Numbered from the stretch's first letter, positions 16,885 to 26,351 are shown. The stretch: DNA of 64,000 bases from an uncultured Anaeroplasmataceae bacterium (GCA_944325695.1 CALVBA010000003.1:20908-84907); one strand, 5' to 3'. Notes: generated by a model not told the origin, from the letters alone. Numbers and translations: made by a program.

Positions 16885-17813
16885 TTATTTAAAATGTTAC
16901 ATGCATTACTTGCTGCTCCAACTAGCAAATTATCAGCCACGCAAAAAAGAGTTATTTTATTTAACGAATCCATATTTTGTCTTATTCTTCCTACGTATAC
17001 TTGCATTTCATTTTGACACATTAAAACGGTTGGGTAAGAATCAACAATAACAACCTGTGGATTTTTTGATAGGCTCGCAATAATTTCATCGACATTTACA
17101 TCAGTTTCAAATTCGCATTCAATACTAATACTATGGCCATTATAAATCGGTACTCTTATGCAAGTTGCACTGATTTCCCAATTTTGATGAAAAATTTTAT
17201 TAATTTCATGATGCATTTTTATTTCTTCTTCAGTATAACCGTTTTCTAAAAAATTGCCTATTTTTGCAATGCATGTTTTTCTAATGTCATCACCATAAAA
17301 CAAGTTTTTGCCATCTAAAGCATCAACTCCTCTACTCCCACTTCCAGAAACGGCTTGTAAAGTAACAATTGTTAATCTTTTAATGGCAAATTCCTGTAGT
17401 GATTTTAAAACAATTGATGCCTGAATCGTAGAACAATTCGGATTAGCAATCAAATTAGAATTTTTAATATCATCTACATTCACATCATAACTAATTAATG
17501 GTACATCATTATAAAGACGAAAATAACTTGAATTATCGATTACTATACACCCTTTTTTTATAGCTATTGGTACGTAATAAGCTGCTAATTGACTTTCTAA
17601 CGCAAATAATACAATATCCATGTCATCAAAAGAATTTTCATTTAATTCATTTACAGTATGATCTTGTTTTTTAAACCGAATTATTTTACCAGCACTTCGA
17701 CTTGATGCAAGTAATGTAATTTTATTTATTTTTAATTCACTTTCTTCTAAGACCTCTAACATTTTCATACCAACTAAACCCGTTGCACCACAGATACAAA
17801 GGTTATACATCAT
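16872..17813 (-). CDS. asd: Aspartate-semialdehyde dehydrogenase
   Basis: Reduces aspartyl phosphate to aspartate semialdehyde for lysine / diaminopimelate, threonine and methionine. 313 residues with the NADP-binding GATGLVG near the N terminus, the catalytic cysteine in ANPNCST, and AVSGSGSRG. The second active-site region around His (HHEINKI) is present. It is slightly shorter than the usual 330-340. The start is ATG 17813 or the adjacent ATG 17810. It is monocistronic, with a terminator between it and the upstream pfl operon. Confidence 0.93.
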   Translation of the reverse strand: MMYNLCICGATGLVGMKMLEVLEESELKINKITLLASSRSAGKIIRFKKQDHTVNELNENSFDDMDIVLFALESQLAAYYVPIAIKKGCIVIDNSSYFRLYNDVPLISYDVNVDDIKNSNLIANPNCSTIQASIVLKSLQEFAIKRLTIVTLQAVSGSGSRGVDALDGKNLFYGDDIRKTCIAKIGNFLENGYTEEEIKMHHEINKIFHQNWEISATCIRVPIYNGHSISIECEFETDVNVDEIIASLSKNPQVVIVDSYPTVLMCQNEMQVYVGRIRQNMDSLNKITLFCVADNLLVGAASNACNILNKIKS

Positions 17814-17897
17814 ATATCACCACTTTTAGTATATTAAAAATTAGATAAAAAGTCACAAAAAGATAGATATATAATAAAATTGATAAAGATCTTAAAT

Positions 17898-17932
17898 AAT
17901 AAAAAAAGATGTTGATTATTCAACATCTTTTC
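17898..17932 (-). terminator. Terminator of the pfl operon
   Basis: A perfect 12-bp AAAAGATGTTGA / TCAACATCTTTT stem with a four-base loop, followed on the minus strand by a U-tract, eight bases past the last stop codon. Confidence 0.85.
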
Positions 17933-17939
17933 TTTTATA

Positions 17940-18173
17940 TTACATTGATTCGTGAATAGTACGGCTGATAACGTCATCTTGTTGTTCTTTACTTAATTTG
18001 TTGAAGTTAACAGCATATCCAGATACACGAATTGTTAATTGTGGATATTTTTCTGGGTGAGCTTGCGCATCTAATAATGTTTCACGATCGAAAACATTAA
18101 CATTTAAGTGGTGTCCACCTTCTGAAACATATGCATCAAGCATTTGTACTAAGTTATCTACTCTATTTGACAT
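17940..18173 (-). CDS. Stand-alone glycyl-radical domain of pyruvate formate-lyase
   Basis: 77 residues equal to the C-terminal end of pyruvate formate-lyase, with the radical-carrying glycine Gly52 in RVSGYAV and the typical tail [12 protein letters not shown]. It resembles the GrcA / YfiD spare part, but it lacks the extra N-terminal region of YfiD and is not redundant: the PFL encoded just upstream ends exactly where this protein begins. The start has a perfect AAAGGAGG site eight bases upstream. It lies in the same frame as pflB, 18 nt after that gene's stop. It should bind the large subunit and receive the radical from PflA. Activity as a two-chain enzyme is inference. Confidence 0.93.
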   Translation of the reverse strand: MSNRVDNLVQMLDAYVSEGGHHLNVNVFDRETLLDAQAHPEKYPQLTIRVSGYAVNFNKLSKEQQDDVISRTIHESM

Positions 18174-18191
18174 TGAAATTGCCTCCTTTAA

Positions 18192-20219
18192 TTATTCATC
18201 TTTACCTAAAGATGCAGGTGTAATTGAGAATGTATTAGAAATACCATCTCTTGAGAATTCATAAGGTAATTTAGAAACAGATTTTAATGATGATAAAGCA
18301 CCATTGCTATCTCTACCATGCATTGGGTTTGCTCCTGGAGCTAAAGGTTCTCCAGCTCTACGTCCGTCAGGAGTATTTCCTGTTTTCTTACCATATACTA
18401 CGTTTGAAGTAATTGTTAAGATTGACATTGTTGGAACAGATTCACGGTATGTGAAATGAGTTTTGATCATGTTCATGAAATCTTCTACTAATTGTGCTGC
18501 AATTGAGTCAACGCGGTCATCATCGTTACCATATTTAGGGAAATCTCCTTCAATACGGAAGTCAGTTACGATTCCATGTTCATTTCTAATTGGATATACT
18601 TTAGCATATTTGATAGCTGATAATGAGTCAGCAGCACATGATAATCCAGCGATTCCTGTTGCAAAGAATCTTCTTACTTTTGTATCATGTAAAGCCATTT
18701 CGATTGCTTCATATGCATATTTATCATGCATATAGTGGATTGTATTTAATGTATTAACATATAATCCAGCTAACCAAGTTAACATTGTTTTATATTTTTC
18801 CATTACTTCATCAAAATCTAAAGCATCATCTGATAAAATTGGTGCAAATTTTGGTGAAACTTGGAATGGTTTTCCAGTTTTCTTATCTAACATTAATTCA
18901 TCTGCTCCACCGTTGATAGCATATAATAATGCTTTCGCTAAGTTAGCACGAGCACCGAAGAATTGCATATCTTTACCAACACGCATACAAGAAACGCAGC
19001 AAGCAATTGCATAGTCATCTCCCATTTCAGGACGCATTAAGTCGTCTGATTCGTATTGAATTGAAGATGTTTTAATTGAGATTTCAGCACAGAATTTTTT
19101 GAAGTTAGATGGTAAATTTTTTGACCATAAAACTGTTAAGTTAGGTTCTGGTGCTGCTCCTAAGTTAATTAATGTATGTAAAACACGGAAAGATGTTTTA
19201 GTTACTAATGTACGTCCGTCAACACCCATACCTCCGATTGATTCAGTTACCCAAGTTGGATCTCCTGAGAAAAGTTCATTGTATGATTGAATACGCATGA
19301 ATTTAACTAAACGTAATTTCATAACGAAATGGTCAATTAATTCTTGAGCTTCTAATTCAGTTAAAATTCCTTTTGCGATATCTCTTTCAATATAAATATC
19401 TAAGAAAGTAGAGTTACGTCCAATTGACATTGCCGCACCATTTTGGTCTTTGATAGCTCCTAAGTATCCAAAATATAATGCTTGAATTGCTTCTTGAGCA
19501 GTTGTAGCAGGTTCTGAAATATCAAAACCATAGATAGCAGCCATTTCTTTTAAAGCTTTTAATGCTTTAATTTGTTCAGAAATTTCTTCTCTATCTCTGA
19601 TTTTATCTGGAGTCATTTCACCACAGATTAATGATTTATCGAATTCTTTTTCTTTAATTAAGTAATCAACACCGTATAACGCAACACGTCTGTAATCTCC
19701 GATAATACGTCCGCGTCCATAAGTATCAGGTAACCCTGTTAAGATGTGAGCAGATCTTGCTGCACGCATTTCAGGTGTATAAGCATCATATACTCCATCA
19801 TTATGAGTTTTGCGGTATTTAGTGAAAATTTCTTTAATTTTAGAATCTAATTTATATCCGTACATTTCTAATGCTTGTTCAGACATTTTAATTCCACCAA
19901 ATGGTTGTAATCCACGTTTGAATGGTTCATCTGTTTGGAATCCAACGATTTTTTCTAAATTTTTGTTTAAATAAGCAGCTCCATGGCTTGTTAATGTTGA
20001 AACAACACTTGTATCAGCATTTAAAACACCACCAGCAGCTCTTTCTTTAGCGTTTAATTCCATTACTTGTTTCCATAATTCTTTAGTTGCTTCTGTAGCA
20101 GGTGCTAAGAATTTTGAATCACCTTCATATGGCGTGTAGTTACGTTGAATGAAGTCTCTTACGTCTACACCGCTATTGCTCCATTTACCTAAGTTGAAGC
20201 CTTCCCAACCTTTGTACAT
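18192..20219 (-). CDS. pflB: Pyruvate formate-lyase large fragment lacking the glycyl-radical domain
   Basis: Splits pyruvate and CoA into acetyl-CoA and formate under anoxia. 675 residues; the active-site cysteine pair is Cys407-Cys408 in AIACCVSCM. The chain stops after [14 protein letters not shown], just where other PFL proteins continue into the RVSGYAV glycine loop. That loop is encoded by the next cistron (675 + 77 = 752, a normal PFL length). Between them lie TAA, a ribosome site and ATG, all in one frame. AGAGG precedes ATG 20219. The sequence is otherwise well conserved with no sign of decay, so the split appears functional. Readthrough of the TAA could in principle give a full-length chain. 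Confidence 0.95.
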   Translation of the reverse strand: MYKGWEGFNLGKWSNSGVDVRDFIQRNYTPYEGDSKFLAPATEATKELWKQVMELNAKERAAGGVLNADTSVVSTLTSHGAAYLNKNLEKIVGFQTDEPFKRGLQPFGGIKMSEQALEMYGYKLDSKIKEIFTKYRKTHNDGVYDAYTPEMRAARSAHILTGLPDTYGRGRIIGDYRRVALYGVDYLIKEKEFDKSLICGEMTPDKIRDREEISEQIKALKALKEMAAIYGFDISEPATTAQEAIQALYFGYLGAIKDQNGAAMSIGRNSTFLDIYIERDIAKGILTELEAQELIDHFVMKLRLVKFMRIQSYNELFSGDPTWVTESIGGMGVDGRTLVTKTSFRVLHTLINLGAAPEPNLTVLWSKNLPSNFKKFCAEISIKTSSIQYESDDLMRPEMGDDYAIACCVSCMRVGKDMQFFGARANLAKALLYAINGGADELMLDKKTGKPFQVSPKFAPILSDDALDFDEVMEKYKTMLTWLAGLYVNTLNTIHYMHDKYAYEAIEMALHDTKVRRFFATGIAGLSCAADSLSAIKYAKVYPIRNEHGIVTDFRIEGDFPKYGNDDDRVDSIAAQLVEDFMNMIKTHFTYRESVPTMSILTITSNVVYGKKTGNTPDGRRAGEPLAPGANPMHGRDSNGALSSLKSVSKLPYEFSRDGISNTFSITPASLGKDE

Positions 20220-20290
20220 TTGATATACCTCTTTCCATTCATTAAATTATTTAAATATATATAAAATGACTATTGCCACTTTATATCAAA

Positions 20291-20617
20291 CTAATTATTT
20301 TGAGCTTCAAATTCTTCAATTTTGGCATCAATCCAGATTTCTAGAATTTCTTCTGGTTGAAATCCACGAACTTTACCAATTAGCTCATCATTGTAAGTCA
20401 ATAAAATTGTCGGAACAGCCTCTACTTCATAGCGTTCAACAATTTCTTGGCATTCAAAACCAACCTCACAGCGATGTAATGTTAGTTTTGGACGATTGTT
20501 TACAATTTTATTTAAAACCGGAAGTAGTGAAATACAATTTGCACAACTATCTCCACCAACTTCAGTCAAACATAAACCTTTTAAAACTTCTTTATAATTT
20601 TTATCAGTAATTAACAT
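20291..20617 (-). CDS. Thioredoxin-like protein with CANC motif in the pfl operon
   Basis: 108 residues with a thioredoxin fold: Cys25-Ala-Asn-Cys28 at the first helix and a cis-proline in EAVPTILLTYND, followed by the G-rich strand IGKVRGF. The CxxC differs from the usual CGPC. It overlaps the end of pflA by 7 nt, and its ribosome site lies within the last codons of pflA. It sits between the activase and the PFL large subunit. A role in keeping the PFL cysteines or the PflA cluster reduced, or in repair after oxygen exposure, is inference from position. Confidence 0.85.
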   Translation of the reverse strand: MLITDKNYKEVLKGLCLTEVGGDSCANCISLLPVLNKIVNNRPKLTLHRCEVGFECQEIVERYEVEAVPTILLTYNDELIGKVRGFQPEEILEIWIDAKIEEFEAQNN

Positions 20618-21348
20618 TTTTTCTCAACTCCTAAAATTTCTTTAGCTAAACTAATTTGTTCTTTTGATGGTGGTTCTACACCTTCTAATGGATACTTTAT
20701 TCCTAACTTATCATACTTAACTTTACCCATTGTATGATATGGCAGAACTTCAACTTTTTCAACTGTTTTTAAAGTATCGATAAACGCTTTAGTTTCTCTT
20801 AAATCTGCTTCATCAGTTGTAATATTAGGTACTAAAACATGTCTAATCCACATTTTTTTACCATTATCAGATAAAAACTTCGCAAATGATCTTGGATTTT
20901 TTCCTGAAACATTAGTTAATTCAATATGTTTTTCTTCGACGATATGTTTAATATCCAATAAGAATAAATCACAATACTTAATCAACTCTAAATGCTTTTC
21001 TACAACTTTTTCATTGTTTGGATTAAATGTAATTCCTGATGTGTCAACACAAGTATGAACACCTAATTCTTTAAATTTCTTCAGTAATTCAATTACAAAA
21101 TCAATTTGAACAAGAGGTTCTCCACCCGTTATAGTAATTCCACCATTATTTTGAAAATATGTTTTAAATCTCATGGCTTTATTAACAACTTCATCAACTG
21201 TATATTCCGTACCAGCATTTACTTCCCAAGTATCTGGGTTATGGCAATATTTACAGCGGAGAGGGCATCCTTGTGTAAAAATAACATATCTTATTCCCGG
21301 TCCATCAACGGTTCCGAAACTTTCAAAAGAATGTATTCTTCCTGTCAT
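20611..21348 (-). CDS. pflA: Pyruvate formate-lyase activating enzyme
   Basis: A radical SAM enzyme that abstracts hydrogen from the PFL glycine. The 4Fe-4S cysteines are Cys28, Cys32 and Cys35 (GCPLRCKYC), followed by the SAM-binding GGITITGGEPL. The N terminus reads GRIHSFESFGTVDGPGIR, as in all PflA. The start ATG 21348 is preferred over the in-frame GTG 21357, which falls in the ribosome site GGGTGA. It is the first gene of pflA - trx-like - pflB - glycyl-radical subunit. Confidence 0.95.
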   Translation of the reverse strand: MTGRIHSFESFGTVDGPGIRYVIFTQGCPLRCKYCHNPDTWEVNAGTEYTVDEVVNKAMRFKTYFQNNGGITITGGEPLVQIDFVIELLKKFKELGVHTCVDTSGITFNPNNEKVVEKHLELIKYCDLFLLDIKHIVEEKHIELTNVSGKNPRSFAKFLSDNGKKMWIRHVLVPNITTDEADLRETKAFIDTLKTVEKVEVLPYHTMGKVKYDKLGIKYPLEGVEPPSKEQISLAKEILGVEKKC

Positions 21349-21411
21349 CCTTATCACCCGATTTCTTCTATTTTCATAAAAAGTTGTTTAAAAAAGGCGG
21401 TTTAACCATCC

Positions 21412-21447
21412 TTTTGTTATTATATATCTTTTTAACAAAATATGCAA
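21412..21447 (-). promoter_or_regulatory. pfl operon promoter with overlapping inverted repeat
   Basis: On the minus strand, TTGCAT (21447-21442), 17 bp, TATAAT (21424-21419). An inverted repeat TTTTGTTA (21412-21419) / TAACAAAA (21433-21440) with a 13-bp gap covers the -10 and the spacer. The half-sites resemble Rex-type TTGTTA / TAACAA, but the gap is longer than in known Rex sites, so the regulator is unknown. Confidence 0.5.
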
Positions 21448-21567
21448 GGATTTTTATATATTAGTCAAACCTTTTTATAATCGATTTTTAAATCATAAAT
21501 TATTTTAAAATTGTTGTAATTTTTTTTAATATCGCGCATATACTTTTAATAAGGATGGTACAACGAC

Positions 21568-22056
21568 ATGAAAAAAACACTCTTAATAACTTTTTTAGCA
21601 ACATTCGCTTTAGGATTTATAAGTCATTATGCTTATGATTTTATTCCGATTAAGCTTTTATTTCCTACCAATGAATCTATTTTTGAGCATTTGAAATTGA
21701 TTTTTTATCCGCTTTTGGTAGTATTGACATTTGAAGCTTTAAAAAACAACTATAACATTAACTATCTTTTATATAAGATTAATGTCGCTATTATTATATC
21801 AACATTTATTTTATTAATCATGTTTTTTGCATTTTATTTTATTTTTAACGATATTAATCATTTCTATAACATCGTAATTTATGGAATTAGTATTTTTATT
21901 GGATTAAAAATGGAGACGATTAAAATTGATTATCCCGTATTTTCAAGTAACATTACTGTTTTTATCATATTACTTTATACAATCATATTTTTAACCTATT
22001 CGCCATTTAATATACCTTTATTTTTTGATGAGCTTAATTTCATTAACCACTTTTAA
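21568..22056 (+). CDS. DUF6512-type small membrane protein
   Basis: 162 residues with about five predicted membrane helices. The sequence FISHYAYDFIPIKLLFPTNESIFEHLKL is characteristic of a conserved but uncharacterised Firmicute family. AAGGATGG precedes the ATG. Its last 39 bases overlap the 3' end of the convergent HAD-PHP gene, with no terminator between them. It is divergent from the pfl operon. Function unknown. Confidence 0.75.
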   Translation: MKKTLLITFLATFALGFISHYAYDFIPIKLLFPTNESIFEHLKLIFYPLLVVLTFEALKNNYNINYLLYKINVAIIISTFILLIMFFAFYFIFNDINHFYNIVIYGISIFIGLKMETIKIDYPVFSSNITVFIILLYTIIFLTYSPFNIPLFFDELNFINHF

Positions 22057-23490
22057 ACCTAAACTTCTAGCCAGTTTATTGGCATCAATAAATGCATTAT
22101 CGTATAATTCACAATTATTATGAGAATCGCTATTCACAATAACTTTACACTTATATTCTTTAACCAGTTTGAAAAAGGCTAGTTTAGGATATTGATACAT
22201 AAGTTGTCCTTTATATTCAACTTTTCTTTTACGCATTCCATTAGCGTTAAATTCTAAAGGAATATCATACATTTTAGCGGTTAAAATAATTTCTTTAGCC
22301 GCTTTTAAATATTCTTCTTCTAAAGATTCTTCCATATTTGCCATAAATAAATCAGGATGACAAATAAAAGAAAACAATCCCGATTTAATCGCATTAATTA
22401 TTTTATTTTTATAAATTGTTATTGCTTCTAATGTTTTTATTCTTGGAACTACATAATCATATAATTTATAATCATCATATTGATAGAAGTGAACACTTGC
22501 ACACAAATAATCAACTTCTTGTAGATAATTTTTATATTGTTGTAAATCTTCATCAAAATAATCCATTTCTAAGCCAATTAAAATTTTTAATTTATCTTGA
22601 TATCTATCTTTATAATTTCGAAGTCTTTCTAAATAAGGCTTGAAATCACAAGAATCCATATTATTAATAACTTTATCTTCAAGATAACCATGTTCTGAAA
22701 AACCTAAAACATCAAAATCATATTTTAAAGCATCCTGAATATAGTCTTCGATATTAGCACTAGCATGTCCACATAAATATGTGTGCATATGATAATTAGT
22801 TAACTTATCATCTTCTAAAATCCAATATAAATCTAATAAACTTGATATTTGATATGTAGGAATAATTTCTCCATATTCTTTATCAAAACGATTAACCCAA
22901 CACGTATCAATACCTGCATTATTTCCACCTAAAATATCACTTGTTAAAGAATCACCAATCATTAAAATACGACTTTTATCTTTAGGATTAACAACCTTTA
23001 ATACATGATCAAAAAAAGCTTTTGATGGCTTTTGCGCTCCTACTTCTTCTGAGATAAAAAGGTGCTTAAAATATTTTTTTAAATTCAAAAGATCTAATCT
23101 TGAATGTTGAGTTGTTGATACACCATTAGTTAAAATATACAAATCATATTTTGTTGATAAATCTTTAATCACATCTAATGCATGTTCGATAAAATGCGCT
23201 TCTAAAGCTAAATTGTTTTGGTAGCTTTTTTCTAGTTCTTCGCCATCACAATCGATTCCTAAAGAATTAAAAAAAATTTTAAAACGCGTATTAACAACCT
23301 CTTTTTGGCTTATTAATCCTTTTTCGTGTTTTTCCCATAATCCATGATTAAAATAGCTATATTTTTTATATAATTCTTCGCTAAAAGTTAAATTCATTTG
23401 TTTTAGAAGTTTTGTAAAAGCAATTTTTTCAGCTTTTTTAAAATCTAAAATGGTTTCATCTACATCAAAAAATAAAATATCATATTTCAT
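22018..23490 (-). CDS. HAD phosphatase fused to a PHP-domain phosphatase
   Basis: 490 residues with two complete hydrolase domains. Residues 1-228 are a HAD enzyme of the YjjG type (nucleophile Asp9, Asp11 in FDVDET; Lys154; GDSLTSD at 179-185). Residues 231-490 are a PHP domain of the histidinol-phosphatase type with all metal motifs: HMH at 234-236, SEHG, GLEMDYF, SVHF, CHPDLF and SDSH. YjjG enzymes act on nucleoside monophosphates. The PHP substrate is unknown and no other his genes are nearby. It precedes a lipoprotein gene's stop by 11 nt in the same direction. Confidence 0.88.
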   Translation of the reverse strand: MKYDILFFDVDETILDFKKAEKIAFTKLLKQMNLTFSEELYKKYSYFNHGLWEKHEKGLISQKEVVNTRFKIFFNSLGIDCDGEELEKSYQNNLALEAHFIEHALDVIKDLSTKYDLYILTNGVSTTQHSRLDLLNLKKYFKHLFISEEVGAQKPSKAFFDHVLKVVNPKDKSRILMIGDSLTSDILGGNNAGIDTCWVNRFDKEYGEIIPTYQISSLLDLYWILEDDKLTNYHMHTYLCGHASANIEDYIQDALKYDFDVLGFSEHGYLEDKVINNMDSCDFKPYLERLRNYKDRYQDKLKILIGLEMDYFDEDLQQYKNYLQEVDYLCASVHFYQYDDYKLYDYVVPRIKTLEAITIYKNKIINAIKSGLFSFICHPDLFMANMEESLEEEYLKAAKEIILTAKMYDIPLEFNANGMRKRKVEYKGQLMYQYPKLAFFKLVKEYKCKVIVNSDSHNNCELYDNAFIDANKLARSLGLKVVNEIKLIKK

Positions 23491-23501
23491 ATTATCTAAT
23501 C

Positions 23502-24287
23502 CTATTCTAAACTATTTCCTAAAATAATTAATTCAACTACATCTAAAAAATTAATATCATTTAGCATCTTTTGTTGCGTTTCTGTTAAATCAACATTAGA
23601 AGCTTTTTTAATAACATCTTCTTTTAAAGCTTGATATGGTATTAATATATCCTTAGATGTTTCAGTAAATAATAAAAAGCCATCTAAATCAATAGAGCAC
23701 GTCTGTTCTTCTTTGTTTAAATAAAGGACTGAATAATCAAATTTAAAACGCAATTTACGTAAATCAATAGAAAAAGAAGCTTGTTTTACACTACGTTCAG
23801 ATCTAGATATATTTTGATTACCAATATTTTTATAATACTCTTGTGCTTCATTATAAATTAAATAATCTTCATCACTTGAAACAGTAAATTTATCATAATT
23901 AAAAGGTAATAAAACATTTAATCCATAGTTATTTATTGTTTTAGATGTAATATTATAATCAACATCTTCATCCATAAAAATAACTTCATATGTTACATCA
24001 TCTTGATAAATCGTAATTTCTACGTTAGGAATATTATCGATTGTTTTATCTATTCGTGTAACGACACATTCATCAGTTGTTTTAATTTGATAATTACTTA
24101 CCTCAGAAAAATATTTTTCTTCTCCTTGATAAACTTCTTTATATCCATAATTTATCGATGCTGTGTAGTTGCCTCTTGTAAAAATTCCTTCAATTTCTTT
24201 TATATTATTAGCGACATTTTCATATTTACAACCTGTAAGTAAGAATAAAATGCATGACAATAAAACGAAGATAAAACTTTTTCGCAT
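23502..24287 (-). CDS. Lipoprotein of unknown function
   Basis: 261 residues with a lipoprotein signal (MRKSFIFVLLSCILFLLTGC, lipid attachment at Cys20). The mature part is rich in beta-strand, Asp, Glu and Tyr with repeated YK / EEKY motifs. I do not recognise the family. It is transcribed just ahead of the HAD-PHP gene (11 nt), perhaps in one operon. Surface-anchored on the outer face of the membrane. Confidence 0.75.
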   Translation of the reverse strand: MRKSFIFVLLSCILFLLTGCKYENVANNIKEIEGIFTRGNYTASINYGYKEVYQGEEKYFSEVSNYQIKTTDECVVTRIDKTIDNIPNVEITIYQDDVTYEVIFMDEDVDYNITSKTINNYGLNVLLPFNYDKFTVSSDEDYLIYNEAQEYYKNIGNQNISRSERSVKQASFSIDLRKLRFKFDYSVLYLNKEEQTCSIDLDGFLLFTETSKDILIPYQALKEDVIKKASNVDLTETQQKMLNDINFLDVVELIILGNSLE

Positions 24288-24369
24288 ACAAAAACTCCTC
24301 TCTATAATAATTTAGATTATACTTTTTTATTATAAAACTTTTATCAAAAAATTATGTGAAATTTTGAAT

Positions 24370-24933
24370 TTAGTGTAAAATTCCCTTTAAAAAGATTTCA
24401 ATTCCAATAATAATTAAAATCAATCCTCCAACTATTTCAGCTTTTGACTTAAATAAATCGCCAAATTTTCTTCCCACATAAAAACCAATAAATGGCAGAA
24501 TTACCGTTACTATTCCAATTAAAAAAACCGTTAATAGTGCTTCATTGAATGAATAAGGAACAAGTAATATTCCAATAGAAAAAGCATCAATTGATGTCGC
24601 AATAGACTGCATGATAACTTTTTTTATTGTTATTTTTGGGTTATTTTCTTCTTCATCATCTTTTTTAAAAGCTTCATAAAGCATTTTTCCCCCTAAAAAG
24701 CCTAATAAAATCAAAGCGATATAAGGGATTGCTTTATTAACATATTGTGCAAAAAACGAATTAGCTAATGCATAACCCATTAAAGGCATAACAAACTGAA
24801 AAAAACCAAAACTAAACGATATCGCTAAAACTTGTCTAGCTTGTAATTTTTGTTGCATTCCATTACTAATATTTACTGTTGCAGCATCTGTTGCCATTCC
24901 AATTGCTAAAAATAACTTTTCAATGATACTCAT
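24370..24933 (-). CDS. mntP: MntP-like manganese efflux pump (DUF204)
   Basis: 187 residues with six predicted helices in two repeats, each carrying a conserved acidic motif (AIGMATDAATVNISNG and SIATSIDAFSIGI), the hallmark of MntP exporters. No yybP-ykoY riboswitch fits in the short 36-82 nt flanks. The first repeat reads MATDAATV rather than the common MDAFAVS, so the metal preference may differ. Confidence 0.85.
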   Translation of the reverse strand: MSIIEKLFLAIGMATDAATVNISNGMQQKLQARQVLAISFSFGFFQFVMPLMGYALANSFFAQYVNKAIPYIALILLGFLGGKMLYEAFKKDDEEENNPKITIKKVIMQSIATSIDAFSIGILLVPYSFNEALLTVFLIGIVTVILPFIGFYVGRKFGDLFKSKAEIVGGLILIIIGIEIFLKGILH

Positions 24934-24944
24934 CTTTTAACTCC

Positions 24945-24982
24945 TTATAAAAGAGGAATACTTCATTGTATTCCTCTTATTT
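24945..24982 (-). terminator. Terminator of the CorC-like gene
   Basis: A perfect 11-bp AAGAGGAATAC / GTATTCCTCTT stem lies directly after the stop codon at 24984. Confidence 0.8.
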
Positions 24983-24983
24983 T

Positions 24984-26351
24984 TTATTCTTCAATTACAT
25001 TCGTTGTCACTTTTACAGTCGTTGAAATTATTCTTCTTTCATCAACATCTTTAATAGTAAATTCTAAAATTGATTCATAATCATAATATGTATCTTCAAC
25101 ATCACTATAACTTGAATAAGAACATGTATAATTAATTTGTGCACCAATCTCAGGAATACCTTCGCTCATTTCATATAACCATCCGCCAACTTTATTATAA
25201 GCTGTTTCGGGATATTTTCCTATTCCAAAGCGATCAAATAAATCTTCAACTTCCATCTCAGCATCTACTAAATAACTACCATCTTCTAATTCTTCAAAAA
25301 TTACAGCTTGTGAATCGTCGTGTTCATCATAAATTTCACCAACGATTTCTTCTAAAGCATCTTCTAATGTTACAAGACCATCTGTCCCACCATATTCATC
25401 TGAAACAATAGCCATGTGCATATTAGCTTGCTGTAAGGTATGAATTAATACATCTACTTTCATACTCTTAGAAACATATTTAACTTCGCGTAAAAGTTCA
25501 CGAATATAAATTTTTTCATTTTTTATTAATTTAGTAAAAAAATCACGTTCGTATAATACACCAATGATGTTATCTTTATCATCTTCGTAAACCGGAATTC
25601 TAGAATATTTTGAAGTGAAAAATAATTCTTTAATAGCTTCAATATCCTCTTTAACTTCAAAAGCAATTATATCAACACGATGAGTCATAATATCAGAAAC
25701 TGTAATATCGTTTAAATTTAAAACATTTTCAATTAAATCAACTTCATCTTCGTGAATAACTCCACGTTCTTCCATATTATCTAAAATGACTTCTAATTCA
25801 TCTTCGGTTGTAACATCATCTATTTCAGCTTTATCCTTAAATAAAGCATGTTTCATTTTTTGGAAAATAAAACTTAATGGGATAAAGACGATATTCAAGA
25901 AATAAACGATTCCAGAAATCTTTAAAATAACGGCTTCAGGATTCGCTTTAGCAAATGATTTTGGTAAAATCTCCCCGCATATTAAAACAATAATTGTAAT
26001 CAACAAAGTCGATAATAATGAAGCTAAATCTTCACTTTCGACAAACAATTTAACAATTAAAAGTCCCAAAGTACCGCTGGCAATATTAACTAAGTTATTA
26101 CCAATTAAAATAGTCGATAGCGTTTTATCAAATTTATCAATTATATTTAAAGCCTTTCTAGCACCTTTGACCTTATCATCAGCAAGAAGCTTAAGTCGAA
26201 CTTTATTAGCAGTAGAAACAGCTGTTTCACTCGCACTAAAAAAAGAAGACAATGCAATTAAAATAAATAATACCACGCAATAAGTAATAGCTTTTGTTGA
26301 ATCTGCTTGGTTTAAAAAAATTATTCCTCTTAAACTCTCGAGATAATCCAT
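24984..26351 (-). CDS. CNNM/CorC-like membrane protein (DUF21 + CBS pair + CorC_HlyC)
   Basis: 455 residues in the usual order: DUF21 membrane domain (about 20-195, LIALSSFFSASETAVSTANKVRLK), two CBS domains (about 205-330, YSRIPVYEDD) and a C-terminal CorC_HlyC domain (about 345-435). Family members are Mg2+ / Co2+ efflux or magnesium homeostasis proteins; the older hemolysin name is misleading. Monocistronic. Confidence 0.9.
   Translation of the reverse strand: MDYLESLRGIIFLNQADSTKAITYCVVLFILIALSSFFSASETAVSTANKVRLKLLADDKVKGARKALNIIDKFDKTLSTILIGNNLVNIASGTLGLLIVKLFVESEDLASLLSTLLITIIVLICGEILPKSFAKANPEAVILKISGIVYFLNIVFIPLSFIFQKMKHALFKDKAEIDDVTTEDELEVILDNMEERGVIHEDEVDLIENVLNLNDITVSDIMTHRVDIIAFEVKEDIEAIKELFFTSKYSRIPVYEDDKDNIIGVLYERDFFTKLIKNEKIYIRELLREVKYVSKSMKVDVLIHTLQQANMHMAIVSDEYGGTDGLVTLEDALEEIVGEIYDEHDDSQAVIFEELEDGSYLVDAEMEVEDLFDRFGIGKYPETAYNKVGGWLYEMSEGIPEIGAQINYTCSYSSYSDVEDTYYDYESILEFTIKDVDERRIISTTVKVTTNVIEE

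Noticed and set aside
17940..18173. Possibility that the pfl split is a frameshift or sequencing error
   Set aside because: The parts are in the same frame, the junction holds a perfect ribosome site with ideal spacing, and there is no sequence overlap or other damage; an error would not create this arrangement.
20266..20610. Plus-strand open frame of 114 codons
   Set aside because: Antisense shadow of the thioredoxin-like gene, which has a clear fold and coupled start.
21412..21440. Rex operator
   Set aside because: Half-sites fit loosely but the 13-bp gap is not that of known Rex sites; kept only as an unnamed inverted repeat.
24934..24983. yybP-ykoY manganese riboswitch near mntP
   Set aside because: The space is only 50 nt and consists of a plain terminator hairpin.
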